64,000 nt of DNA from an uncultured Collinsella sp. GTDB lineage: Bacteria > Actinomycetota > Coriobacteriia > Coriobacteriales > Coriobacteriaceae. This document shows positions 8,906 through 17,675 of the stretch, piece by piece. Under the pieces are notes generated by a model. That model saw only the letters and a program-made list of their open reading frames with translations. It was not told where the DNA came from and did not search any database. Position 1 is the stretch's first letter, and each line of letters begins with the position of its first letter. Position numbers and translations under genes: made by a program. The stretch spans positions 1 through 64,000 of the forward strand of contig UQHS01000002.1 in the NCBI GenBank assembly GCA_900540845.1, given 5' to 3'.

Positions 8906-9136
8906 CTACGCGTTGGGGCAGCAGCTGCAGCTGCCGTTGGTCGCGCTCGTGCAGGAGCCGCCGCGCTGGTCGGTGTTGTAGAAGCCCGAACCCTCGAACT
9001 TAATCCCGCTCGCGCTGAAGACCTTCGAGGCCTCGCCGCCGCAGCTCGGGCACGTGATGTCGGGATGCTCCGCCATGCCGTGCTCGACTTCGAACACCGA
9101 GCCGCATGAGCCGCAGCGATAATCGTAATGTGCCAT
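8906..9136 (-). CDS. FmdB-family zinc ribbon protein
   Basis: This small protein of 76 residues begins MAHYDYRCGSCG and has a second CPSCGG knuckle around residues 36-41, forming the four-cysteine zinc ribbon typical of the FmdB/CxxC_CxxC_SSSS family. The C-terminus ends in a serine- and cysteine-rich tail with CSCC. The molecular role of the family is not settled; it is often described as a putative regulatory protein. I chose the ATG at 9136 because the zinc ribbon normally starts here. AGAAAGG lies 9 nt upstream, and longer starts add unrelated residues. A 10-bp hairpin (9162-9191) lies in the leader. Confidence 0.85.
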   Translation of the reverse strand: MAHYDYRCGSCGSVFEVEHGMAEHPDITCPSCGGEASKVFSASGIKFEGSGFYNTDQRGGSCTSATNGSCSCCPNA

Positions 9137-9161
9137 GTCGTCGTGCCTTTCTCTCATGGAG

Positions 9162-9191
9162 GGGGCGTCGGACCGTATGGCCCGACGCCCC
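9162..9191. other. Hairpin between the glucan fusion gene and the zinc-ribbon gene
   Basis: A perfect 10-bp GC-rich stem (9162-9171 with 9182-9191) has a 10-nt loop. No T-run follows on the minus strand. It could be a U-less terminator of the upstream fusion gene or a leader structure of the zinc-ribbon mRNA. Confidence 0.5.
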
Positions 9192-9253
9192 AGGTGCGTC
9201 ATTGTTCTCTATGGGTTACTGTACCCAAAAGCGACCGTGGTGATGTGGCGGGT

Positions 9254-12200
9254 TTATGCCGATGTGGCGGAATCGACGGAATGGCGCCCCGACTCGGCGA
9301 TCACGCCGGCAATCGCGCGCTCGTACTCCACCATGAGCGTCTCATCGGCCTGCCACGCCCAGTTGCCCTCGGCGATGCCAGGCTTGTTCATGCGTGCGTT
9401 ATCTCCAAGGCGCAGCAGGTCCTGGAGCTGTGCCATCACGACGTCGGCCGAGCACTCGAGTGCATGGCGCAAGATCTCGCCCGAAAGGTAGCGCGCCCCC
9501 TGCTCGTCGCCATCCGCGCAGAACGATCGCTGGCAGAAGCCCATGAGGGTCGATGTATCGTGCGTCGAGGTGTAGAGCACCTTCTCCTTGTGCGGGCGGA
9601 TCTGGTCGCGAACGTCGTAATCGGCGAATTCGATGACATCCATGCCCGGGAAGCCGCAGCTCGCAAGCATCGCGCGAACGCCAGGCGTCAGGAGCCCCAG
9701 GTCCTCAGCGATAAGCGGCAGCGGACCGAATTCCTCGTATGCCTTTTGGAACAGCTCGATGCCCGGGCCCGGCATCCACACGCCGTCGGCGCCGGTGCCG
9801 CCCGCGGGGATGGCGAAGTAGTTGTGGAATCCCAGGAAGTGGTCGAGTCGCACGCGATCATACAGCTTGAAGGAGCGGCGCAGGCGGGCGAGCCACCATA
9901 CGTACCCGTCTTCGCGCATCTGGTCCCAGCGATAGGTCGGGTTGCCCCAAACCTGGCCGGTCGCTGAGAAGCGGTCGGGCGGCACGCCGGCGATCTCGTA
10001 AGGCATGCCGTCCTTGCCGAGGCAGAACATCTCGGGTTCGCTCCATGCGTCGGCAGAGTCGTCAGAGACGTACATCGGGATGTCGCCGATGATCTCGATA
10101 CCGTGCTCGTGTGCGTAGGAGAGCATCTCCGTCCACTCACGTTCAAAGCGGAACTGTACGAAGGCATGGTAGCGGGCGCGGTCCGAGAAACGGGCGTCGG
10201 CGAAGACATCCACGTGATAGCGGCGGAGTTCCTCCGGCCAGCTGTGGCGTGACGTGCCGTTCATCGCGTCTTTTACGGCCATGAACGCGCAATAGGGGTC
10301 AAGCCAGCTCTCGTTCTCTCGGGCGAACGCGAAGAACTCGGGGCTGGTGAACCCGCCCGTGGCCTTAAAGTGCTCGAACTGATGCTTGAGCTCGGCGGGT
10401 GTCTCCTCGAGCAAGGCGGGGTTTCCGGCGAAGGCGGACGGGCCCGCGTAGGGGGAGCCGAAGGAGTCGGTCGGGTTGACCGGCAGGACCTGCCAGTAGC
10501 GAAGCCCCATGGCGGCGAGGTGGTCGATGAAGCGGCGCGCAGGTGTTCCGAGGGTGCCCGGCCGTGCCGTGTTGGGAATGGAGGTGATGTGCGCGATGAC
10601 GCCTGCACCCGGGGCGAGGGGCTTTTGCAGTCGCTGCCCGCGGGCCGAATAGACTAGGGAGGACCCCAGTGGCCACAGACGCACCTCGGCGCAGCCGTCC
10701 ATGCCGCGCTCGAGGTCGGCACCGGAAATGACGTCGATGCCAAAATCACCGTCGATGGGGATGCGCACGGAGCGCGTGTTGGAGAGGCTGCGGTTGATGA
10801 GAATGCTCGCGACCTGGCCGTCGGCCCCGCGACGGCGGATGCACAAGACGTCTTCGTTGCAAGCGAACGCCTCAAGCGTGCCGTCGATGAGGAAGGGCAG
10901 GGCGCGGCGAAGCATGGCCGTGTTGCGGACCATGTTGAGCATGTCGCGATCGCGCACCTCGTCGGGGGTGGGTAGGGTGCGGCGATTGCCCGGGTCGGAG
11001 AGGCCTTCGAGCGCGAACTCGTCACCGTAGTAGATGGAGGGGACGCCCGGGAAGGTCATCTGCATGAGCGTGGCGAGCCAGAAACGAACCTTGGCGAGCC
11101 CCATCGAGTTCTCGTCCAAGCGGAAGCGCCCGCGCTCCTCCTCGGGTAGCTGAGACTCGTCTGGACCGCCGCCCAGCACAGAGGCGATGCGGGGTTTGTC
11201 GTGGCTTCCGAGCAGGTTGAGGCAGCAGGCGAGCGCCTCGGGCGGATAGTTCTCGCGCAGGGTCTCGATGCGCTCGGCGCAGCGGTACGCGTCTTCCCCG
11301 TAGACCAAAAAGCCGAGGATCGCGTCGCGCAGCGGATAGTTCATGGCCGAGTCGAGCTCGTCGCCAAGCAGGTAGCGGCGCAGCTTGCCATAGGCCAGCT
11401 TGTTCGAAGCGTCTTCCCAGACCTCGCCCAGCAGCAAGCCGTCGGGGCATTCTTCGAGCACGGCGGACTTGATTTCCTCGATGAGGCCGTCGGTGAGCTC
11501 GTCGGCGACGTCGAGGCGCCATCCGCGGGCGCCGGCGCGCAGCCAGGTGCGCACGACGCCGTTCTCTCCCAGCAGCAGCTCGCGCACGCGCGGCGAGGCC
11601 TCGTTCAGGGCGGGCATGTTCTCGATGCCCCACCACGAGTCGTAGGTGCCGTCCTCGTGCCAGCAGTATGCGTCGTGCCAGGGGGAGTCTTCATCTTGCC
11701 AAGCGCCGACGTCCGGGTAGTTGCCAAAACGATTGAAGTAGCGGGAGTCGTCGCCCGTATGGTTGAAGACGCCGTCGAGAATGATGGAGATGCCGAGCTG
11801 CTTGGCGTCTTTGGCCAGCCGCCGGAAATCATCCTCGGTGCCGAGCATCGGGTCGATGCGCAGGTAGTCGCCGGTGTCGTAGCGGTGGTTGCTCAGGGCC
11901 TCGAAGATGGGGTTGAGATAGATGGCGGTGACGCCCATGCTTTTCAGGCGTGGGAGGTCTTCGCGGATGCCCTCGAGCGAGCCTCCGTAAAAGTCCCAGC
12001 TGCGAATGGACATATCCTCGTTGCGATCGTACACGGGCGGTTTGGCCCAGTCCATGACGAGGTGCTTGCCCGGCCCGCGGCGCGGCTCGTCGACGACGGC
12101 CTGCGCACGTTCCAGCCACTTTTCGTCGCGGCGATACCGGTCGGGGAAGATCTGGTACACGATGCCGCGCTCGTACCACGAGGGCCTGATGTCGCGATGG

Positions 12201-12565
12201 CGATACACCGTGATTTGGAATGAGGGCACATCTTGGCGATCGGTGTACATGACTCCCTCGCCACCGGTTGCCCCATCGCGCGCGCCGACTAAGATCTGCG
12301 ACCCATCGGTGCAGGTGACGCGGAAGCTGTACCACAGGATGCACGTCTCGGGGCAGGGGATGTCGGCGATGAGGGTGTTGTTCTCGCCGAGCTCCATGGG
12401 GATGAGACCTTCGCCGCGATCGTCGATCCAGGTGCGCACCTCGCCTGTAAGGAAGCTCGCATCGGCGTCTTCGACGCGAAGGGACAGATGGACGGTGGTG
12501 CCCACGACGACCGCGCCGTACGGCACGCGGAATTCGGGGCGGCGAGAGTTGTGAATGAGGTTCAT
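9254..12565 (-). CDS. Fused GH13 amylase and 4-alpha-glucanotransferase (amylomaltase)
   Basis: One protein of 1103 residues joins two enzymes. Residues 1-110 look like a starch-binding or neopullulanase-type N-domain. Residues 120-610 form a GH13 barrel with the three catalytic acids in GWRLDVADE (nucleophile Asp), LLGEVWED (acid Glu) and GSHDKP (Asp). From about 620 to the end it matches GH77 MalQ: YWQVLPVNPTDSFGSPY, RVRLDHFLGF (nucleophile Asp), IAEDLG (Glu) and STHDTSTL (Asp). It would hydrolyse alpha-1,4 (perhaps alpha-1,6) glucan and then disproportionate the maltodextrins. No signal peptide is visible, so it should act on cytoplasmic glycogen breakdown products with the glg genes beside it. 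The ATG at 12565 is chosen; a TTG at 12595 lies too close to the TATAAT box. Confidence 0.92.
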   Translation of the reverse strand: MNLIHNSRRPEFRVPYGAVVVGTTVHLSLRVEDADASFLTGEVRTWIDDRGEGLIPMELGENNTLIADIPCPETCILWYSFRVTCTDGSQILVGARDGATGGEGVMYTDRQDVPSFQITVYRHRDIRPSWYERGIVYQIFPDRYRRDEKWLERAQAVVDEPRRGPGKHLVMDWAKPPVYDRNEDMSIRSWDFYGGSLEGIREDLPRLKSMGVTAIYLNPIFEALSNHRYDTGDYLRIDPMLGTEDDFRRLAKDAKQLGISIILDGVFNHTGDDSRYFNRFGNYPDVGAWQDEDSPWHDAYCWHEDGTYDSWWGIENMPALNEASPRVRELLLGENGVVRTWLRAGARGWRLDVADELTDGLIEEIKSAVLEECPDGLLLGEVWEDASNKLAYGKLRRYLLGDELDSAMNYPLRDAILGFLVYGEDAYRCAERIETLRENYPPEALACCLNLLGSHDKPRIASVLGGGPDESQLPEEERGRFRLDENSMGLAKVRFWLATLMQMTFPGVPSIYYGDEFALEGLSDPGNRRTLPTPDEVRDRDMLNMVRNTAMLRRALPFLIDGTLEAFACNEDVLCIRRRGADGQVASILINRSLSNTRSVRIPIDGDFGIDVISGADLERGMDGCAEVRLWPLGSSLVYSARGQRLQKPLAPGAGVIAHITSIPNTARPGTLGTPARRFIDHLAAMGLRYWQVLPVNPTDSFGSPYAGPSAFAGNPALLEETPAELKHQFEHFKATGGFTSPEFFAFARENESWLDPYCAFMAVKDAMNGTSRHSWPEELRRYHVDVFADARFSDRARYHAFVQFRFEREWTEMLSYAHEHGIEIIGDIPMYVSDDSADAWSEPEMFCLGKDGMPYEIAGVPPDRFSATGQVWGNPTYRWDQMREDGYVWWLARLRRSFKLYDRVRLDHFLGFHNYFAIPAGGTGADGVWMPGPGIELFQKAYEEFGPLPLIAEDLGLLTPGVRAMLASCGFPGMDVIEFADYDVRDQIRPHKEKVLYTSTHDTSTLMGFCQRSFCADGDEQGARYLSGEILRHALECSADVVMAQLQDLLRLGDNARMNKPGIAEGNWAWQADETLMVEYERAIAGVIAESGRHSVDSATSA

Positions 12566-12603
12566 AGCGTAACCAATAGGGGTCGAAACGGACAAGCTTA
12601 TCC

Positions 12604-12609
12604 ATTATA
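12604..12609 (-). promoter_or_regulatory. -10 box of the amylase/glucanotransferase fusion gene
   Basis: A perfect TATAAT on the minus strand lies about 38 nt before the ATG at 12565. The -35 region is weak. No good ribosome site is seen before the ATG, so the leader is short and start use is uncertain. Confidence 0.5.
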
Positions 12610-12701
12610 CAAGGGCAGGGAGGGTCATTACAGGTAAACGGGCGGTAGAAAGGGGAGCGGGTGCTCAGGTGCACTTGCTTTGAGATGAGACGTGCGGGCC
12701 A

Positions 12702-12735
12702 CGAAAAAGGGCCGAGGAGCTTGTCCTCGGCCCTT
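12702..12735 (-). terminator. Intrinsic terminator of glgA
   Basis: A perfect 12-bp stem (12707-12718 with 12724-12735) has a 5-nt loop and is followed on the minus strand by five T. It lies 39 nt past the glgA stop. It separates glgA from the fusion gene, which has its own promoter. Confidence 0.85.
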
Positions 12736-12773
12736 GGATGGCTCATTGACTGCGCCGGGTGGCAACGCGTGCC

Positions 12774-15137
12774 CTATTTGCGCTTACCCTTGCGGGTCAC
12801 CTTGGGAACGACCTTGGTTGCAGGCGTGGCCTTAGGCTTCGCGTGAGCCGGGACGTAGGGCTCGGGAGAGGCGGCGGCGTTGGCCTTGGGCTCGACGGTG
12901 GGGATGACGGCGTCGAGGTCAAGAGCGACCTGAGCGGGCTTCGCAGTCTTCTTGGCCGGGGTGGTCTGGGCGGCAGCCGGCTTGGGTGCGGGGGTAGCCG
13001 TATCCTGCTCGACCTTCTTGGCGGCGGTCTTGGGGGTCGTCTTGGCGGCGGGCTTTGCGGTCTTAGAAGCCGTCTTCTTTGCGGCGGGTTCCTCCGCGGC
13101 GGCAGCCTTTTCTGCAGCCGCGGGCGCCTTCTTAGCGGCTGCCTTCTTGGCAGCCGGCTTCTTCGCCACGGGCTTTTCGGCTACGACGGCCTCGGGCGCC
13201 TTGGCGTCATCAACGGCTGCTGCCTCGGCTTTCGCAGCGGCCTTCTTGGTGGCTGCCGCCTTCGGGGTCGTGGTCTTCTTGGCAGTCGTCTTCTTGGTTG
13301 CGGGCTCCTTCGGCTCGGCGTCGGCTGCGGGCTTGTTGTCCTTCGGCTCCTCGGCCGCCGTCTTGGCCGTGGCCTTCTTGGCAGCGGGCTTCTTCGGCTC
13401 GGCGTCGCTTGCAGCCTTGGCTGTGGTCGCCTTGCTTGCCTTGGTGGTCTTGGCAGTCTTGGCAGCGGGCTTCTTCGGGGCCGCCTTCTTGGCCGGCTTG
13501 GGATCTTCCTGCTCAGGTGCGTCCTCCTTGGCGGCTGCACCTTCATCGGCGGCCGGCACGCTGCTGGTGGCTTCGTCTGCCGGAGCGGAGGGCTCGTCTG
13601 CCGTGGCTTCGGCGACGGTGGGAGCGGGCTCCTCTTCGACCTCGGGTTGCGGCATCGGGATCTCGGGGTGCAGGTTGTGATAGAGGGCGAGGTAGGCGTC
13701 GGCCGAGCGCTTCCAGCTGAAATCTGCCTTCATGGCGTTCTCAACCAGGCCGTTAAAGGCCTCGCGATCATCCCAGAACAGACGCGCGGCGCGGAAGACA
13801 GCATCGCCCATCTCGTCACCGTTGAAGTGGGTGAACGAGAAGCCCGTGCCCTCGCCGGTGAACTGGTTGTAGGGGATGACGGTGTCCTTGAGTCCGCCGG
13901 TCTCGCGCACGATGGGGAGCGTGCCGTAGCGCATGGCGATCATCTGGGACAGGCCGCAGGGCTCGAAGAGGGATGGCATGAGGAACAGGTCGGCGCCGGC
14001 GTACATGCGCTGGGACAGAGCGGGGTCGAACTGGATGCGGGCCGCGCAGGTGCCGGGGTACTTGCCCTCGAAGTAGCGCAGGGCGTTTTCGTACTCGGGG
14101 TCGCCGGTGCCCAGGACGGCGACCTGGACGCCGCCAGAGAGGATGCGGTCGAGCGCGTAGGTCACGAGGTCCATGCCCTTCTGGCGGGTGAGGCGGGTCA
14201 CCATGACCATGAGCGGGCGGTCGTTGCGGACCTCAAGGCCAAGCTCCTCCTGCAGGCGGGCCTTGCACTCGGCCTTGCCGGTACGATCCTCGACGGTGTA
14301 GTTGGCCGCGATGCGCGGGTCGGTGGCGGGGTCGAAGCCGGCAGTATCGATGCCATTGACGATGCCCTGCAGAATCGGCGCGCGGCGGCGCAGGATGCCG
14401 TCGAGGTTCTCGCCAAACTCGGCCGTCTTGATCTCCTCGGCATAGGTGGGGGAGACCGTGGTGATGGAGTCGGTGTAGTTGAGGGCGCCCTGCATGTAGT
14501 TCACCGCATCGGGGCCGCACGTGAGTTGGAACGCCGCCGCAGGGATATGTGCGAGGCCGAGGATGTCGTTGAGCACCTTGGCGCTGTACTGGCCCTGGAA
14601 GGCGATGTTGTGGATGGAGAAGACCGTCTTCACGTTCTGGTACAGGGGCATTGCCTGATAAAACTCGCGCAAGAAGACGGGTGCCATGGCGGTGTGCCAG
14701 TCGTTGCAGTGCAAGACGTCGCAGGTGAAGTTGTCGAGCGCGTAGGGGAGGTACTGCAGCGCCTCGACGATCGCCTTGGAGAAGTACGCGAAGCGCTCGC
14801 CGTCGTCAAAGAAGCCATACGGATACCCGCGGCTGAAATACCGCTCGTTGTCGACGAAGAGGTACTCCACGCCGTTGTGGTTGAGGCGCTCGAGGCCGCA
14901 GTACTCGTTGCGCCAGCCGAGCGGGACGTAGAAGTCGCACAGGTGCTCCATGCGGTCCTTGTACTCCTGCGCGATGGTGTCGTATTTCGGGACGAACACG
15001 ACGACTTCGACGCCGGCCGCCTTGAGGGCTTGCGGCAGGGAACCCGCGACGTCGCCCAGGCCGCCGGTCTTGACAAAGGGTGCCGCCTCGGCGCTGGCAA
15101 AGGCCACGTGCAGTTTGTTTTGGGTGGTATCTGGCAT
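12774..15137 (-). CDS. glgA: Glycogen synthase with long Lys/Ala/Pro-rich C-terminal tail
   Basis: GlgA transfers glucose from ADP-glucose to the non-reducing end of glycogen. Residues 1-490 are a full GT5 enzyme: AEAAPFVKTGGLGDV at the N-terminus carries the KTGGLGD motif, and a C-terminal GT-B lobe contains LFEPCGLSQ. The family is about 480 residues long, but this protein has 787. The extra 296 residues start with an acidic Pro/Glu/Ala stretch, followed by many PAKKAA/AAKK-type repeats, and end RKGKRK. The composition recalls histone H1 or mycobacterial HU tails and predicts disorder and strong positive charge. The start at 15137 has AGGTGA upstream. The tail is in frame, without stop or frameshift. 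Its role is unknown; binding polyanions, DNA or the glycogen granule are guesses. Confidence 0.95.
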   Translation of the reverse strand: MPDTTQNKLHVAFASAEAAPFVKTGGLGDVAGSLPQALKAAGVEVVVFVPKYDTIAQEYKDRMEHLCDFYVPLGWRNEYCGLERLNHNGVEYLFVDNERYFSRGYPYGFFDDGERFAYFSKAIVEALQYLPYALDNFTCDVLHCNDWHTAMAPVFLREFYQAMPLYQNVKTVFSIHNIAFQGQYSAKVLNDILGLAHIPAAAFQLTCGPDAVNYMQGALNYTDSITTVSPTYAEEIKTAEFGENLDGILRRRAPILQGIVNGIDTAGFDPATDPRIAANYTVEDRTGKAECKARLQEELGLEVRNDRPLMVMVTRLTRQKGMDLVTYALDRILSGGVQVAVLGTGDPEYENALRYFEGKYPGTCAARIQFDPALSQRMYAGADLFLMPSLFEPCGLSQMIAMRYGTLPIVRETGGLKDTVIPYNQFTGEGTGFSFTHFNGDEMGDAVFRAARLFWDDREAFNGLVENAMKADFSWKRSADAYLALYHNLHPEIPMPQPEVEEEPAPTVAEATADEPSAPADEATSSVPAADEGAAAKEDAPEQEDPKPAKKAAPKKPAAKTAKTTKASKATTAKAASDAEPKKPAAKKATAKTAAEEPKDNKPAADAEPKEPATKKTTAKKTTTPKAAATKKAAAKAEAAAVDDAKAPEAVVAEKPVAKKPAAKKAAAKKAPAAAEKAAAAEEPAAKKTASKTAKPAAKTTPKTAAKKVEQDTATPAPKPAAAQTTPAKKTAKPAQVALDLDAVIPTVEPKANAAASPEPYVPAHAKPKATPATKVVPKVTRKGKRK

Positions 15138-15275
15138 TGAGTCACCTATCTCTCTGGCATGCAGGCGCTCCCGCAGCGGGGCGTCTGTGCGGATACGCCG
15201 CCCGGGGCATGTCCTCAGGCGGCGTATCCATGGTAACGCTATTTTCTCAACAGCGCGCTGTGCATAGCGGGGTCG
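15138..15275 (-). other. Structured glgD-glgA spacer with 12-bp palindrome
   Basis: The spacer between the glgD stop and the glgA start holds a perfect 12-bp stem (15191-15202 with 15218-15229) with a 15-nt loop, and further GC-rich self-complementary sequence at 15170-15185. No T-run follows, so it may tune expression or mRNA processing between the two genes rather than end transcription. Confidence 0.5.
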
Positions 15276-16385
15276 TTAATTCGCGAGGGAAACCTTCGGC
15301 ACCACGAGAACGTTGTCGGGCGTGCCGGTGAGGACCGTGCCGGCCTCGACGATGTTGTTCTTGTCGACAATCGCGTTCTCGACGCGAGCTCCGCGCTTGA
15401 TGGTGCACCCCTGCATGATGATGGAGTTCGCCACGTAGGCGCCGCTCTCGACGACGACATCGCGGGAGAGGGTGGACCCGCGGACCGTGCCGTCGATGCG
15501 GCAGCCGGCGGAGATGAAGGAGTTCGTGGCGTTGGAACCGGCGCTGTACTTCGTGGGCGGCGTGTCGTGCGCCTTCGTCATGACCGGACGGCTGTGGGTG
15601 AAGAGCTGGTGCATGACGTCGGGGTTGAGCATCTCCATGCTGCGGCGGTAGTAGGTCTCCTCGCTGAACATGCCGACGGCAAGGCCCTTGAACTCATAGG
15701 TGCACACGTCGATGCGCCCGAAGTCGGGGCGGATGGCGTCGAACAGGTCGAGGTAGTCGAGGGTCTCGTATTCCTCACAGATCTGCAGCAGTAGGTCGCG
15801 GTTGATGATGAAGCAGTCGAGGAACTCGTTATCGCCGTAGGCGCAGCCGGAGCCGAGGTTGGTGACGCGGCCATTGCCGTCGATGTCGAGCTTGGTCACG
15901 TCTTCGAGCTGGCGATCGGCCTTCTTGTAGATCATCGTCACGCCGGAGCCGCTGCGCTCGTGGGCGTCGATGACGTCGGAGAGGTTCATGTTGAACACGA
16001 TGTTGGTCGCGCTCATGACGACATAGGGCTCGCTTGCGCGCTGGAACAGCATCTTGTTGGTGTTGATGTCGCGCAGCAGGAAGCGGATGCCCTTCTTGGC
16101 GGTGCCGTATGCGCTGCCCTGGAGCAGGAACAGGCCGCCCTTCTTGCGATCGAGCTCCCACTCGCGGCCCGAACCGAGGTGGTCGACGAGGCTGCGGTAG
16201 TTGCCCGGCAGGACCACACCCACCGTGCGGATGCCCGCGTTCATCATGTTGGAAAGCGGGAAGTCGATGAGGCGATAACGGCCCATGAACGGGATGGAAG
16301 CGAGCGGACGGCTCTCGAGCAGAGCGCTGTGCTCCTTGCTCGTGTAGTTGGCAGTGATGTAGCCGATGGCCTTACGGTTGATCAT
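15276..16385 (-). CDS. glgD: Glucose-1-phosphate adenylyltransferase subunit GlgD
   Basis: This protein of 369 residues is the regulatory-type partner of GlgC in the ADP-glucose pyrophosphorylase. It keeps the nucleotidyltransferase fold and the left-handed beta-helix C-domain, but the canonical GDHLY region seen in GlgC is replaced by SATNIVFNMN. It also lacks the GGxGxRL N-terminal loop (it begins MINRKAIGYITANY). This is the known pattern of GlgD subunits, which act in GlgC/GlgD heterotetramers in Firmicutes. The ATG at 16385 lies 4 nt after the glgC stop, and the GGGGGG ribosome site is within the end of glgC, so the two are translationally coupled. Confidence 0.92.
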   Translation of the reverse strand: MINRKAIGYITANYTSKEHSALLESRPLASIPFMGRYRLIDFPLSNMMNAGIRTVGVVLPGNYRSLVDHLGSGREWELDRKKGGLFLLQGSAYGTAKKGIRFLLRDINTNKMLFQRASEPYVVMSATNIVFNMNLSDVIDAHERSGSGVTMIYKKADRQLEDVTKLDIDGNGRVTNLGSGCAYGDNEFLDCFIINRDLLLQICEEYETLDYLDLFDAIRPDFGRIDVCTYEFKGLAVGMFSEETYYRRSMEMLNPDVMHQLFTHSRPVMTKAHDTPPTKYSAGSNATNSFISAGCRIDGTVRGSTLSRDVVVESGAYVANSIIMQGCTIKRGARVENAIVDKNNIVEAGTVLTGTPDNVLVVPKVSLAN

Positions 16386-16389
16386 CGGA

Positions 16390-17538
16390 TCATTCCCCCC
16401 TTCCGATGACGACGTCGTTTCCAACGACGGCGGTGTCCTTAGTCGTATCTACGCTACCGAGCTTGACGCCCTCCTCGACCACGGCGTTCTCACCGAGAAT
16501 GGCGCGGACGACATGGGCCCCGTCCTTGACGACGGCGCCGGGGAGAAGCACGGAGTCCTCGACGATGGCGCGCTCGCCAACGATGCAGTCGGTGGACAGG
16601 ATGGAGTGACGAGCGGTGCCGTACACGCGGCATCCGTTGGAGACGAGGCAGTCGTCGACGCGTCCGTCGGGCCCGATGAAGTGCGGGGGACGGGTGGAGT
16701 CGTTGCTCATCACCGGGAAAGACTTGTCGAACAGGTCGAACTCGGGGTTGTCGCCGAGCAGGTCCATCGAGGTCTCATGGAAGCTGGCGATCGTGCCGAC
16801 GTCCTTCCAGAAGCCATGGAACTCGTAGGTGAACAGGTGCTTGCCCTCAGCCAGCAGCTTGGGGATGATGTCGTTGCCGAAGTCGTGGCTGGAGCGCTGA
16901 TCGACAGCGTCCTCCTCGAGGGCCTTCACCAGGATGTCGGTCGAGAAGATGTAGATGCCCATGGATGCGAGGTTCGAATCGGGGACCTCGGGCTTCTCGG
17001 TGAACTTCTCGATGCGGCCGTCGTTGGGGTTGGCAGTGATGATGCCAAAGCGGCTCGCCTCTTCCCACGGTACGGGCATGACCGAGACCGTCAGGTCGGC
17101 GCCGTGCTCAATGTGGCTCTCGAGCATCTTGCGGTAGTCCATGCGGTAGAGGTGGTCGCCCGACAGAATGAGGACGTACTTCGGGTCGTGGCTCTTGATG
17201 TAGTCGAGGTTCTGCGTGATGGCGTCCGCGGTGCCCGCGTACCATGCGCCGCCCTCCTGGGTGGCGTACGGCGGCAGGATGGAGACGCCGCTGCCGTGTT
17301 CGGCCAGATCCCATGCGCGGCCGGAGCCGACATATTCATGGAGCTGGTAGGGGCGGTACTGCGTCAGGACACCGACGGTGTCGATGCCAGAGTTCGCGCA
17401 GTTCGACAATGAGAAGTCGATGATGCGGAACTTGCCGCCGAAGCTGACGGCCGGCTTGGCGATTTTGGAGGTGAGAGCCATCAACCTGCTGCCCTGACCT
17501 CCCGCGAGGAGCATCGCGATGCATTCTTTGCTTGCCAT
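16390..17538 (-). CDS. glgC: Glucose-1-phosphate adenylyltransferase GlgC
   Basis: GlgC makes ADP-glucose from glucose-1-phosphate and ATP, the committed step of glycogen synthesis. The 382-residue protein has [10 protein letters not shown] (nucleotide-binding loop, residues 11-20), [15 protein letters not shown], the catalytic [10 protein letters not shown] near residue 128, and a C-terminal left-handed beta-helix. The ATG at 17538 is preceded by AGGGAGA; the TTG just before it is less likely. It is immediately followed by glgD. The spacer to glgP contains two hairpins. Confidence 0.97.
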   Translation of the reverse strand: MASKECIAMLLAGGQGSRLMALTSKIAKPAVSFGGKFRIIDFSLSNCANSGIDTVGVLTQYRPYQLHEYVGSGRAWDLAEHGSGVSILPPYATQEGGAWYAGTADAITQNLDYIKSHDPKYVLILSGDHLYRMDYRKMLESHIEHGADLTVSVMPVPWEEASRFGIITANPNDGRIEKFTEKPEVPDSNLASMGIYIFSTDILVKALEEDAVDQRSSHDFGNDIIPKLLAEGKHLFTYEFHGFWKDVGTIASFHETSMDLLGDNPEFDLFDKSFPVMSNDSTRPPHFIGPDGRVDDCLVSNGCRVYGTARHSILSTDCIVGERAIVEDSVLLPGAVVKDGAHVVRAILGENAVVEEGVKLGSVDTTKDTAVVGNDVVIGRGE

Positions 17539-17596
17539 CAATCTCTCCCTAATGATCGATTGGTTACCTGCAGTTGCTTACATCCGGGAAACTCGT

Positions 17597-17663
17597 TGCC
17601 GGTGACGGTGCCCCCGTGCATCGTCACCGCTGCCTTACCTTTACGTCGGTCGTGCTCCGACGT
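17597..17663 (-). other. Twin hairpins between glgP and glgC
   Basis: Two stems lie in the spacer: 17600-17607 with 17622-17629 (8 bp) and 17643-17649 with 17657-17663 (7 bp). On the minus strand they follow the glgP stop and precede glgC. There is no T-run. They could adjust the stoichiometry of glgP and glgC by mRNA processing. Confidence 0.45.
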
Positions 17664-17675
17664 TGGGCACCTCCT

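Noticed and set aside
13000..13500. Separate histone-like gene in the basic region of glgA
   Set aside because: The region is continuous with the glgA frame, with no stop, ribosome site or promoter between.
12759..15140. Long open frame antisense to glgA
   Set aside because: It is a shadow of the high-GC coding strand. The composition is low-complexity Gly/Leu-rich and glgA is certain.
16971..16980. GGTTCGAATC, a tRNA T-loop-like sequence
   Set aside because: It lies inside the conserved glgC reading frame, and no cloverleaf can be drawn around it.
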